Source of the DNA: Glossina fuscipes
Taxonomy: Eukaryota > Arthropoda > Insecta > Diptera > Glossinidae
DNA length: 64,000 nt
Direction: 5' to 3'
NCBI RefSeq assembly: GCF_014805625.2
Contig: NW_023998414.1
Span: 19,047,280-19,111,279, forward strand
The position numbers and the translations under genes were made by a program. The notes under the pieces were generated by a model. That model ran no database searches. It was not told the DNA's origin and saw only the letters and a list, made by a program, of their open reading frames with translations. Shown piece after piece: positions 28,901 to 43,800 of the stretch; within the stretch, counting starts at the first letter, position 1, and each line of letters begins with the position of its first letter.

Positions 28901-30680
28901 TTTTAGTCACGTTTTTACTTTAGAAATAATACAAATTCAACACAAAAAAAAAAAAAAAATGAAAAATCATTCCATGTTTCCCCATCATTAGGATTACATT
29001 TCACGTGACAAATTCCATGAAGTAGAGTGAGAAAATAAATAAATAAAAAACACTGCTCCACTACTTCAAATACCAAATATACTAAAAGAGAAACTGAAAA
29101 TCCCTATAATCGTGAAATCGGGAAATTGCATAAAAGTTTTGTACAGGTTGCCGCAAAGTATGCATTCATACTTGTTAACATTTAAAATTCTTGATAAAAT
29201 GTATTTTGTATATCCTAAGCAATACGCAGAAAAACATGAATTCGATCGATTCAGGATCACTTTCTGAACAGACGCCCTAAGTTTCCCTTACCATCTTATG
29301 ACAAAGGGTATATCAAGTTTGTGCAGATGTGTACCAGCCCGCACAAATAAACTTGGGATAGATTCACCTTTGATTATAATCTTGTCTGTTCTTCTGCCCG
29401 CCTGACGTTTGTCCATTAAATTTTATGTTCAATCTTCTAGTCACAATTCTTAAGATATTTTGATGAAATTTTGCTACACTAACATTTTTCGGCCCAAGTA
29501 CGAACGCTATTAAAAATGCTTCGGTTTGATCGGCCTACTTTTCGACCATTTCTCTTACAACAGATTATTTTGAAAATTCGTTCCGAATGGTGTATGCAGT
29601 TTGATAGTGAGCCGTGGTGCGATTTCTAATGAAATAGATGGCCGCCGTTCCTCTTTCTATCTAGCTATCGATAATGCTATTTTGAAATCCTTTTTATGAA
29701 TTTCTCAACTGTTTTACAATTGATTAAAGAGCATTTTATCTCTACGATATGTTTAAATTACGTAATCTTAACCTTCAATTCACCGAAACTGGTCGCGAAA
29801 CTAAAGCGAAACACACAAAAATGTTGCGTTAAATAATTGATTGTCTTCGCTGCTTTGAGTTTGAGACCATGACCTCGCCATCATCGTTCATTTAGGAACA
29901 TCTCGCTTATATTCAACAACATAACAGAATCATCAATAGTAAAGCATCTGCCAGCAGCACTGAAAATACATAATCGGATTAAATGATCAGCATACTTCAT
30001 CAGTCGCTTTTTCCGCTATTTTCCGTTATTGTTAAAATACTCTTTAAATGCAAATTTTTTTAAATAGAGAAATTAATAAATATTAAAAAAAATAATAATA
30101 AAAAAATGGGTACAAAAGCAAAACAATGCTATCTTTCACAATATTATGATTAATATTCAATTAAAACAAATATTTATATTAAAAGTTACGGTCAAAATTT
30201 CAAAAAGATGTATGTAATAATAATTTTACATGAAAAACATTGTAATTAAAAAAAGTTTTTCATTCAATATCACTACCATAAAGAAAATGCTCATTCATTA
30301 AGCAGAGACGCTTCATTTATATATATATATATGTATATGTATATGTATATGTATATACTTATGAATGAATAGATTTTCATTATTATCATTATTATCATTA
30401 TTATTATTAATTTGAAATTATTTCTTTAAGCGCAGTTACAATAGTTAATAACGCGTTTTCTAATATTGATTAGTATTTAATAACCTTCAGGTTAATTGCA
30501 TTTTAATTATGGACTTATACGATGGATTCTTTGCATTATTGTTCGTATAACGATGCAACGACCGCCATTATGAATCCATGATGATGAATGAAAAGTACTA
30601 AGTTATTGTTTTCAATTTATTTGGTTTTAATCGCTTACAATAATGTTTTGTGTTGTTGGGTCTCTCCCCCATAATTTTTA

Positions 30681-30712
<32 letters not shown>

Positions 30713-33700
30713 TTTTTTACTTTTGCTTGTGTATACGCAAGGGTACGTCCTTAATATCAAGATATGCATATCAAGCGCATATGCATGTATAATGGATAAA
30801 AAAAAAAGTGATAATACTTATATATATGTATATATATATATATATATTCATTTTATTATTTCATTGATGTAGAAAATAACGTTTCTGCTTATTCAAGTGT
30901 GAAATAAACTATAACGCATATATAGCGCGACCACATAATAGGGTGTTTTTTCTCTTTTTTAATACTTTTCTATACTATTATCGCACAATCAATTTAAATA
31001 AGTACGGAGATAGATATAGCGTAGGAGTACGTTAATCTATCCCAAATAAAGAGAAGAGAAAAGAAGAGAAGAGGTTTATTGAGTTAGTCAGTTAGTCCTG
31101 CCTGTTTGACCCATCTGCTGACAAGTGTTTCTATTTGATTATTGCTTAGAGTTTAAAACTTTCTCTTCTCTCTCAGCTTCTTATTCGCTCTAAATTGAAC
31201 ATAATTTAAGTAAATCTGTTCAATCAACTTTATAACATGTATTGCGGCTAATGCAAACATAGGGATCGACCATAATTTATCAACATCCTCAATGCAAAGG
31301 TTATAGTGGGGCGCAGCTGGCCCTTAAATACCCCACAGCACACTAGAGTTATTCATGTGACAGGCTGTGGTCGAAAAAGCGGTACTATTCAAATCATTTC
31401 CAATGGCGTGCGTTTTTGGGCCAAGACACGTCACTGTATTAAATTTCATCAATTTATGCCAAAGATTTGCGGCCTGTACGTTGAACACAAGAGAACAAGA
31501 TTGTCAAAGTAATAGATAAACTTTGATCGAACCAGAAACACATTTTCAAATCAAAATATTTGAAATATTTCGATCTGTAGCGTAAAAACAGCATAACGGG
31601 AAGGATATCCAGACAAATACGGGTAAAAACAGTAAAAGATTAGTCTATGTTAAATGCTGCTGGGTGTTGCATACATCTGCAATAATCTTAACTTACCCTT
31701 CTATCACAAGCGCTGCAGTGTGTAATAAAGTCCCGCAAACTAATGCCGCAATTATTGAAAAGAAAAGCGTAACATTTAATCTGAATAACTATCCCAATGT
31801 TGAGCTATCTATTTTTGTAATCGATAAAAATATGATATCTAGATTATATATATCTAATATATATATATATGTCATATATATATTTACATATATGTAAACA
31901 TAAACTAGATACATTATATATAAAACAACAAGTTCAATAAAATTCAGCTCCTTCATTTAAGCGATTCAATTCCTCCTGGGGAAGGATAGGCCAGGCGCAC
32001 GTATTGCATAAATGATTTCAATAAACATACGGCATTGCATACGGCAAAAAGGCACACATGTGCGAATTATAACAAATTGCTTATCAGGATTTCCTATTGA
32101 CTAATTTTGAGAAACACAAGTTTGCTTACAATTACTTAGTAATGGACCCAACTATCAGAAGGTAAGTTATATAGATTTTCGTTAAACGCTTGCAGAATTT
32201 TTCGAAAACTAAAAGACGTTGAATCGTAATTTTGTTTTTTGCTTGGCTGGATAATAAGGTAAAAAAAATGGCAACTCCAGCTGAACTGAAAATATATTTT
32301 GGGTTTTTTGCAGGAAAATCATGGATACGTACATATAAAAATTCTTAATATTTTAACAGTTAAGTTTGGATTTTTACTTTTCATTATGGCTTACGGTTAA
32401 TGTTATGTAAAATTGTTTAATACTTCGCACATTATTCATACGAAAGCCATAAGAACTTGACGATGTTTTGTAAAAAAACATGACAAACATTTCAAACTGA
32501 CACAAAAACAACAATATAATAATATATTGGTGGGAGTTTTCAAAAGTGTACTTATTGTCTTATAAAAAACAAAACACAAAACACGCAAAAATTTATTTTT
32601 ATTCGGTAGAATTTTACTATAACATCGTTTGTTAAATGCAAAGATAATTTTTGGAAGAAAAAGCTTTCAGCGCTTGGTGAATAAAGGAAAATATTTAACA
32701 TTTTTACGGTATATGTGGCGCATGTGTCATGCACATGGGTATACTTATGATGTATGTATATATACATACATATATATATATAATATATGTATGTATGTAT
32801 GTAAATATATGTAAGTTGTATATAGATGCATACATATATTTTGGGGTTTTATTTTGGATGTACAGGCGGTGCACTGTCAACTACTGGCTCTACATTGGAG
32901 TACAACCCATTCCGTAACCGCTTTTGCATTACCTCGAGATGAGCCTTGCTTGAATGCCGCCTTCGTATGACTTAATACCATAGCATATCTTGTAAAAAAC
33001 TGGCACATTTCTTCCATATCTCCTTCTCCATCGGCATAATCGCTAACAGGTTACATAGCGTGATTTCTACCTCCAAAGGTCTGTAAAGCATATTCCTGTA
33101 GGTTTACATTATTTTTCCCACCGCTGGTGCCATTCCATTAAAATACTCCGCTGTATAGCTGTTTTAGTTCCATTCTTCAGCTGTTCTCATTTCCTTTTTC
33201 GCATTGTGGATACTCGTACTGTGCTCCTAAGCAGCAGCTCGACGGGAAATATTCTTGCTAAAACTGCCGCCGCTATCGTTGAAACACTAAAAGTTGATTT
33301 CGTATTTTATTGCACTCAAAAATATCTCAAATTGGATCTGAACTCGATACTGTGCCTGTCAATCTTTACTTTTGGCAATTGGAATACCCCCCTATCCACG
33401 ACCAGAGTGACTTCACTTTTCCCCAGTTTTGGTTTGGACTTATCTAGCTACCTACTTAAGCTACCGTTTGCTACGATCATTATTAGCAGAATCGCCGCTT
33501 GCTGTAGGGGCGATGTCATCCCTGTAATAATTTTGATAAATTTGGAAATTTTTTTCGAGGCCTTTCCCATTTTATCGATTGTCGATCCCAACGAGCCCGT
33601 AAAGGTTACTTCTCGCGCAAAACGAAGTTTTAATTCTTTTTTTAATGGCATAATAATTTTTCTCAGTACAATAACACTTTAACTGAAACACTGCTCATTT

Positions 33701-34585
33701 ATGGGGGTAGACGATGGATGCATGCATTGTGTTCCTGCTTACATATAATGCCGAAGAACAATGCATTTCTCTGCAGTTCTCCTGCATGCTGCCATAGGAT
33801 GTAATCTCTGCTCTCCCCCCTCTCTCGGCTTATATACGTTTTATTTAACCCGCAGCGCGGACAAAACGCTTAATAACTAAAAACATTGACCAAATATCGA
33901 CGCATCTAATTTTGGTAAAATATTTTGCAATTTTCATATATATGTTAGCTTGAAAGTTATATCAAAGATTCACTTCACATCGAATATATGTTAACTGCGC
34001 TATTTATTGCGAAATTCGAAAGGTCTCGTCGTTTACAAGAATCCATATTTTTATATGGATAAAAAGATTTTAAAACATATGAACATATTTCGTTTGTAAT
34101 GATGATCAAAGCAAAATATGAAAGTTAAACGGAATATCAAATCAAACGAATCACAAGTTGCATTTCATCCGGGGGGCGAAACATCTCGCAGAAACCATTT
34201 TGAAAATATGAATTTCCTTTGTATTGAGTATTGAACGCGTATTGACTTTCTTTTTAAATTTCCAAAAGTTGAAAGTACTTTTTTATCCTTTCATATTTCA
34301 TTCAACGAATCCGTGGAGTGTTATTATCTTTTATCCAAAAAAAAATCTATGAATTTCAATTATCGTTCATAAGTACATTGAAATTTGAAAATGTATGAAA
34401 ATCAATGTTAATGGCCGAAAAACGAATCCAAACGAGTCCAAAAATGTATTCGAAATGCAAAATACCTCCACTTCTTTAAATGTATTAATAAAAGCTAACA
34501 GGTCATTGTACAACAGATGTATATAGATTTTCACACAAGATTTGTAACATAAACCTGCAATAGTTGCAGCCAAACAAGTTATAAA

Positions 34586-34630
<45 letters not shown>

Positions 34631-37600
34631 TATATTTTTAAGTTGTCAATTGCATACACTTGAATGAAAGTGTTCGCAAAGAGATTTTTACTTTCTTATA
34701 CGTCTTAAAACAAGTCGGCAGCATTAAGAAAACCGAGAAAAAGATACGAGATATAGTGGTGATATTGTTTCTTATATTTCTTTTTTCCTTTCTTTTTTTT
34801 TTTACGATAAACCAATTAATCCTGGGATAATGTTTCCAATCCTCGGTTATTAACAACAAATGGATTTATAATTTGAAACATGTACATTTATACATACCAA
34901 ATATTATATATATACATATATATATATATATAATATATATTATTGTATATATTAGTTTGGGGAAAAAGAAATCCATTATTTTTTCGGTAGATGGCTGCAC
35001 TGATAGATTTCTCGTAAAGTATCGATCAAACAATTTCAGATTTATGCTCGTTGGAAAGGTGACAAAAATGGAAGTGAACAAAGAGAAAATTCGGTACATT
35101 TTACAGTTTTTCTTTGACAAAGGCGAAAATGCAAGCCAGGCGGCTAAAATTATGAATGGTGTTTATGGTTCCGATACTGTAACAGCCAATTATGTGCAAT
35201 TTTGGTTTCGTAGATTCCGTTCAGGAATTTTTGATGTTAAAGATGCACCTCGCACAGGTAGGCCGGTCGTTGAAAATGTCGATAAAATCGGAGAAATGAT
35301 CGAAGTTGACCGGCATGTTAGCAGTCGTAACATCGCCCAGGAGCTAAAAATCGACCATAAAACAGTTTTAAACCATTTACACAAAGCTGGATTCAAAAAG
35401 AAGCTCGATGTTTGGATGCCACACCAATTAACAGAAAAAAACATGATGGATCGAATTTCCATCTGCGAAGCCTTGACCAAACGGAATGAGATAGACCCAT
35501 TTCTTAAACGGATGGTGACTGGAGATGAGAAGTGGATCACATACGATATCCCTGTGCGAAAACGATCGTGGTCAAAGAGCGGTGAAGCACCTCAAACGGC
35601 CAGGAAGGTTTTGCTATGCATTTGGTGGGACTGGAACGGGATTATTTATTATGAGTTGATTCCATAAGGCCAAACGCTAAATTCTGATCTCTACTGTCAA
35701 CAACTGGTTTGAAGATAGCGATTGACCAGAAACGGCCAGAATTGGCCAACATGAGAGGTGTCGCGTTCCACCAGGACAACGCTAGGCCACACACATCTAC
35801 AGTGACTCGCCAGAAACTTCGGGAGTTTGGTTGGGAAGTTTTAATGCATCCGCCATACAGTCCGGACTTGGCACCGAGCGATTATCATCTTTTTCTTGCG
35901 TTGCAAAATTTCTTTAATGATAAAAAATTGGAATCTAGGGACGATTTTGAAAATCGACTACTAGAGTTTTTTCCAAATAGAGACCACGACTTCTATGAGA
36001 GAGGCATTTTGAAGTTACCTTTAAAATGGCAACCGTACAACAAAACGGTGCATATTTGACCCAAATCGGACAATCCGAAGCATAAAGTCCTGAAGTTCAT
36101 ATAAAAATAATGGATTTCTTTTTCCCCAAACTAATATATAGACGTAAAAAGTGTATTTCATAAATGTGAACCAAAAACCGCGGGACAAAAACGATTTTCA
36201 GCTTTGGTCCTCACAATACATAACTTGTAGCTATATTAAAACTAGCAAAAATCTCCATCCTATACCACTTCATTTAACTCAGTTAGTCCGATCCGAGCTT
36301 TCGGCCTTGCGTCAAAATGCGCCAAAACAAATTTCATTAAAGAAACATTTCCAAAATTGCGACTCATACATGGACGAAGACCAGATGGTTAGAAAAGCTT
36401 AGATCAATTCCGAAACTGATTCTGAATAGGTGGATTGATAATATAGAATAATTTCTATATCCATCATAGGATCCCTTTAATATCTTGTAAAATATTCTTG
36501 GTTTGTGTAAATAACGGACTTGATTTAGTTATATGCAATGGTTTGATCCGTTGTCGCTTGATATAATGATTGCGATCTTAATACTTGCAGTCGCATTCGA
36601 ACGTTGGATTTTGTCACCATTTTTTTAATCCATTATCGTCTAGCCGTTCCCGCGATAACTTTCTTATATGGCAAAAAGGCTAGTTTTCAATAGTTCTTGA
36701 TGAAAATTCGTTCATAATAATAATAAGCCAAAAAAAAAAAAAAAAAAAATTCACCCTACCTTACGAACTTGAACCACATAGGTTTATTGTTCGGATCCCA
36801 AGTCATATAAGAGTTTTATTTGAAAAGTAACCCTTTACAAGCCAAAACGGTCTAATTCTTAGTAATTGATCCTTAATAAATTAACCATAAGAAATTTGGA
36901 TAACATAGGTATATTTTTCAGGCCGCACCTTAATTGGGGCTCTCATGAAAGCAAACCTTTCTAGGCTAACAAAGTTTATTTTGACAAAAGCAACTGGAAG
37001 GTGATAAAATCTTTGACAAATAAATCAAATTTGCTAAATTTAGATTAGGTTGACGTTCGTGCGGGCTTTCTTGAAAATTATGCATTTATATAAAAATAAT
37101 GTTTAATTTTTGGTGTATTATTAAGAAACTGAATGCATGTGGTGTGCGGTATTTAATAATCAGTCAATTATTCTTTAATTGAATTGAAATTTTTCAGACA
37201 GCAAACAAAACACCCACGAACTACACACTTTTAAATAAACTTTCCATTCGAACAATACTTTCGGTGCGCTTTCATTGATTATTGTCTCCACTTTAAAGGC
37301 TTTTCGGCTTTTTATTAAAAATTCTCTGACATAATGAGAATAGGTGTGATCGATCTAGCAAAAAACAAAATACCCACAGTCGCTTCAAAAAAAAAAAAAA
37401 AACCAAAGTAACACAAAACTTAAATGTGCCTTGACTTGCGGCGGACATCCGCACTCACGCTATATATATCATCGCGGGAATACTGATGGAATAGTGGACA
37501 AATACTGGAAGAATCCTAAAGAAGGTAAATAATGAATGAACGATTGCTTGGCATACTCACTCGCAAATAATATAAACAACAGAAAAAAATGTGGTTATCG

Positions 37601-37833
37601 AACATTCACTGCCAGACAAGTATAACTGACCCACTTGTCTGTTCTTTTTTGTTTTTTTCACGATCGAAATTTGAAATGTCAAATTTATATAAATTACGTG
37701 GATTTCTTGCATGATTACTATATCAGACTTTCGCTTCATTCCACTCATTCAATTTTAGAATAAGCATTACACACCTTTCAAATTCCTATACAAAAGATTT
37801 TAAGCTTCTATTTACAAGCAGAGAAGGACAGAA

Positions 37834-37888
<55 letters not shown>

Positions 37889-40800
37889 GACAGAGAGATA
37901 GATAGAGAGAGTTGTAATAGAAACGGTACTAGGCGGGTGGGCTGTGTAGCTTTATACCTAAAAATTCTTTATACGTAAACGCATATACACAGTTATAAAA
38001 AATGTGTTTTGCTTATTTTATAATAAATTAAAGAAATGCATAAGTATTTCAGCTGAAAATAAGAAAATTAAATTTGTCCTCACGAGACAGATCTTCGATA
38101 CATACCGTCTAAGGTAAATACGGATTTTACTTCTATATATAAGTCGACAGAATAAAATCTTTGTATACAAAATACTTATATAAATCTAATGTTAAAGGTC
38201 TACTAAAAGTCGTGAGTGCTTTTAAGATTGCTTTCGCGTGTCTGAGTCTGATACTCATTGCACACAAAAAGCAATCAAACATATTTGTACAAGTTTTGCT
38301 CTCAAATCGAATAAAAATCCCACACTAATCAGAGATATGTACACCTGCTAATGTGCATTTCTAGACTCATTTCTATTGGATGATAAGAAAAGAATCTTCC
38401 CAAAAAACAATAGCGGACTTTAAAGGATTTATGTCAAATTTGGGATCACATAGAGCTACCCAAATTCTAAATAAAGCGGCCCTCGCCCGAGAGGGGATGA
38501 CAAAACCGATAAGATTTTCAAAAGATTAATTGGTATAAAAAGTGAATAACGGCAAAAAAAATTTCAAATCGTATCTAGATATATGTTAACCAATATATAT
38601 TTTTTTGCATACTTGTAGCTATGAAATCATAATAAGAGTCATGTTAAGTTATTATTGTTTAAAGCAGTTCTATATAGATATACGTATATTGTGTGCATGC
38701 ACATGTCTTAAGGTAATTTTGTTATTCTAATAGTCGCCATCAAACTACTTATATTAAAACGCATTTTCTTTGATGTACGATGTGATCGTACGATAAATTG
38801 ATCACAAAATAAGTGGTGCAGTTATGCGAAACTCATTATATCTATATATATATATATATATATATATACGTAGATGAAACGGCGGTTATAGAATATGAAT
38901 ATGTCGAGGCAGTGAAGACAACGTAATATGACGATATTTAATGAATGGAAGCCTTACATCATGCCTAACATTTGTATGGTGACTACGTGTACATTTTCAA
39001 ATTTGCTATGCTCGAACAACTGCTCATATACCAACGAATGCGAATATTTCGCCTCTAGCGCATACACACAAATGTGTAAATGACATAAACACGACAGTCC
39101 AAACATATAAATTTATATGTATTTGTTAAATATATTTACTACCATTTATTATACATATAGATACGAATATGTACACATACTTCCATACTCACAAATGTAT
39201 GTCGCGGTATGTAGTTGCATCCATAAATGTTAAGAAGAAAACCCTCTTGCAAAAGTTTTCATGTTTGTTACTAAAATATCGAATGATTACATATGGATTG
39301 CATACGCTACTCATTATATGAGTATGCGTATGTATGTATGTATGTATAAGAAAACTATTTGCAATCAAATGACTTTGGCAACAAAATCAGCCAAACAAGC
39401 GACTAAAAATTGATATAAATTCGTTTAAACAAGAGAGAAAAGGCGCTTGCGACTACATAAGAGAGTGAATTCATTAAAAAAATGAATGTACAAAAAATGA
39501 ATACAATTAATATCAAATTTTTACTACGATTTCATTTACACTTGCTTCTTTTAAAAAAGCTATTTAATATATATATATATATATACTAATCAATTGGAAA
39601 AGTTTCTCCTCTTTAGGGTGAAATTTTCAATTTTAGAAAAAAGCTTTATGTTCATTAAGCGCAACCTTATCCACATCTCATACATTTCAGCATTAAACTC
39701 TTCTATGAGTGTGTAATTATAATATTATATATGTGATTATTCTAGAAGCTTAAAATAGTCGTTTTTTTTTTTTTTTAAAGAATATCTATAAGCCGAATTT
39801 AAACTTAAAAAAAGTCGATGGATTTTGGACTTTGCTCATACATATAACGTTGATTGTCACGAATCAACTAATATTTTACTATATATATATGTATATGTAT
39901 GTAGATATATATTGAATTTCAGACTAATAGATACTATTATAAACAAATAGACGAACATACGGACAGACATATTGATGGTTATTATTTGTCGCCTAAAAAT
40001 CTCACACTGAGTCCGGTTTTGCGCAAACTATGAACGTAATAAGCATTTATCTGTTTATCAAACGTAGATAAACGTACAAATTCTTTTAAAACCAGTACTA
40101 TCAACCTTGAACGGCATCTTTACAAACATTGCCATGATCATGTTAAGTTTATTAAATGTAATGCAGCGAAAACGCACTAAATTATCTGAACATCTCGACA
40201 TCTGCACATTTGATCTCTCATTTTGATTTAGATGAACATGTGCTAGTACTTCCATCTGTTGTTTCATTGATTTTTGCTTCCGAAGTCGACCTTTCTCTAA
40301 AATTCTTAGCCCAACTTGGCCATCAATAAATCAATTAAATAAATTTGCTCACAAATAGAACAGAGTCGAATATCTATCTATTAGATTTTCCCACTCTTAT
40401 ATCGAATGTGACTCGACATCGTACATTTTACACTCACTCCTGTGTCAAGCTACACTGCATAGTAATGTCCAAAACAAGGTGAATTTTCAAATTTCATAGA
40501 CTTTATAAATGCGATTTTCGAATCTTTTTGTCTTTTTTGCTGTTATATTGGTACACATGTCCGCAACATATGTTGACATTGGCAGCAATTTTGCATTTTT
40601 AGTAGGAGTTAGACGTAAATGATTCAAAGAATATGCGTTAAGTTTTATGTGAAATATAAAATCAAGTGCTAAGTGGCAAAAGCTTTTCAGAGAAGGTCGA
40701 GAAATCCCTAACACGTTAACAACCGATGAAAATGTTGAAAGAGTCAAGAAAATTATCATGGAGAATCATCGAATCACTCATGGCTCATGCCATGAAATAT

Positions 40801-43800
40801 GTCCGGACATTTTGGGCATAAAAAGTGTGACGACAAAGTTTGTTCGGAAATAGCTAAATTTTGATTAAAAGAACAGTAGCATTTTTTTTCCACAAACAAA
40901 ACAGTAATCATGCCTCAGCCACCATATTCACCGCACTTGATCATTCACAGCTTTTTCCTTTTTCCCAAAGCTGAAAACACTCACGATAGGATGATGTTTT
41001 TCCACCATTAAGAAGATAAAGAGCTCATCACTGCAGGAACTCAAGGCCTCTAGCTCTGATGCACGTGTATTATGTCTGCGGGTGGGGAATAAATAAACAC
41101 TTTTCGAGTAAGATAAAAGGACACTTCTTTTTTTTCGAAGACAGGCATACGACTTTTCATTAACACCAGTTCTTATGGTTTTTTTTCCCAACTTGTCAAG
41201 GAGGTGATGAAATAAAAAAAAAAAAATAAAACAGAACAAAATTACGAGATATTTGCAAAAGGATAAACGATCTGTTTACGGTTCAGAAATTCGATTCAAT
41301 TAACGAAAATACTTTAAACGAAAATCTGCCTCCAAGTGTCGTTTCTCTGAAAATTTCTTGCAAGCAACTATTCGCACACACATACATACGCGCACATCCT
41401 GCTGTAAACATATGAACTCAGCTCTGCCACTAGCAAATCGTAATGATTGTTTTGTTTTCACTGCAGCTGCGAAAGATAAATACATATATTTAAAAAGAAA
41501 CAAAAAAATAAATAAATAAATAACCAAATATAAATGAGTTTTGGCCTTAACCAATTATTATTTCTTCTATATTCGAATTGAATACATATTGAAGCAAAAA
41601 CTATGTGCGACATGAGTGGCATTTTTTATTACTGCCATTCGTTTACTTGCATTGAAACGAGAGATCTTCAATTAACGCCTATGATGATATATTTTGAAAA
41701 TTTCATCGTTGGTCGATAAGTAACGTATTCATGGTTGATTGCAAAAAATGGTGAACATCTCTCTCTTATATTACTTCAAAAGAAAAAAAAAAAAAAAAAA
41801 AAAATTGAGATACAAATGTGCCGAAATCTCACAAATTTTACATGCTTGGCATGATTTAGCTAATTTTGAATTTTACAAACTTCTACGATCTTCAAAAGGA
41901 AAGTTATCGATTTTTCGTTAACTAAAGAGAGACCAATCAACGGGAACCGGATTTAATATAACGAAAGACCGGCAGAAACGTTAAAGAAAGTTTTGAGATC
42001 GTAATCGTGATCTCACAACAAATGCGCACCAGCTAGAAAGAGAACGGACTAATAGGCGGATTAAACAAAATGATATAATTTTGATTTGTTTTTGTTTGTT
42101 TTGCTTTCAAATCATTTGAAAAGATTTCTGCTAGTTTGAAAATATAAATTTATGAAACGGTTATTCAATATATTGTTACGCCCTACACCGTCTGTGCTGC
42201 AAGGGTGATTTGTGCGGATGTATCCAACGCCCAGAATAGATTCAGATAGATACCCCCTTTAGAATTCCGTTTTAAAGGATATTTTGTTAAGAATTGTTAA
42301 CATTCACCAAGTCGATAAGGCTAACACGATTCACTATAGTCTCATTAACGAATCGTCTCGGAATCGTTCACAAAAACGCTTGCTAAGTTAAGGATTTATA
42401 TAGGACGGAGGAAATGCACAGTTTATAATTTACTAAATATCCATGTTTGTTGGAAACTTCAAGGCAGTTATCGGCCATTTGAGTGTGTAGACAAGAATTT
42501 TTTTAACAAATGCATTAACTGCACAAAAGTAAATAAACGATTTAGAATGTCTCTTAATACTAAGCATTTGACGTTGAATAGAACTTGTCTGATGTATTTA
42601 AATAAGTTAAGTTTGATTAAGAAAAATATTAGAAGCTAGATGGCTAACTACAATTTATTATGTAAACAATGTTAACACCCAAATGGTGTTGAAGAACGTT
42701 AATGAAGCTTACAATAGCTTCAAGGTATGTCACCTAAATAGTCGAAGCTTTAACAAGCCAAAAATTGATTACATGAATTAAATGCCAACCATCGCTTTGA
42801 TTGATGTCGCTTGTATAGGTAAAACATACTTTAATTCAAAAGTCGACAATCAGTGTAACAAGATTACAAAATATAATTTAAAAAGGAAAATGACAAAGCT
42901 ACTGAGAGGTGAGAGGTGGGAGATGAAAGAATTTCAATGTACGTCAAACAAGATTAAGGACCTGGCTATCGTTAAGCTCTGATAATAACAGCATCGCGGA
43001 ATGTCTCCGAGTCGAGATTTCTGATCATAATGAGATACGTTTAGTTGTATGCGCTTATAATCCAAGCAGTGTTAATAGTATGAACGCTTCTTTTCGTTTG
43101 TTGGACGAATTATCGATCTCATATGTAAATACAATGCTATATAGCGACATGCATTTGAATAATTTATGTGTTTGCTAAACGTTTGCTTCTTGCAATATCT
43201 TTCTGTGGATTAATTTTACCTTTTAGATCTCCTATATGAATCTGGTTATTTAGTTGTGCTACATAATGATGAATTCATTCTTATTTGCCAATCTAGGGCT
43301 TTACTAAATCCTAATCAATCAAACTATAAACCCAGGCACAGCCGGACCGGACAATGCCCTGGTATTTTTGGAAGGCGAGAGCATTTTAAGAATCTTTATT
43401 ATGATTGATTTCTGCAAGGCATTTGATAGAGTAAATCGTAGCTTATTACTGGAAAAGTGAATTTTATTTTAGTTTCAGACCAACAATGGAGGCTCACCAA
43501 GTCTTAGTTACATAATCGTTGCTAATGTGTGAGAAAGTGCAGACCAATTTATCGCTTACACGAAGAAATGGTTCCAATGTACTGCAAGACTTTGCGTTGT
43601 TCATTTGTATCTAGATAATGCGCAGATCTAATGCCCTCATCTCCGTGGACTTATGGATGACTTGCTTCAACGATTGCGACTAATTTGTGTGGGACAAACA
43701 ATCTAAAGTTAAATTTATTAAAAAACAAAAGCCGCATTAATAAAACTTTACAAGTTCTATACCGACTCCCAGGCATTTGCTTTACTGGCAGCGAGCGGAT

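Noticed and set aside
33206..33682. Plus-strand open frame of 158 codons
   Set aside because: No family motif, hydrophobic composition typical of antisense reading, and the minus strand shows a better ordered promoter plus frame.
36151..36402. Open frame of 83 codons next to the mariner
   Set aside because: No homology recognised and no splice sites or start context; probably chance.
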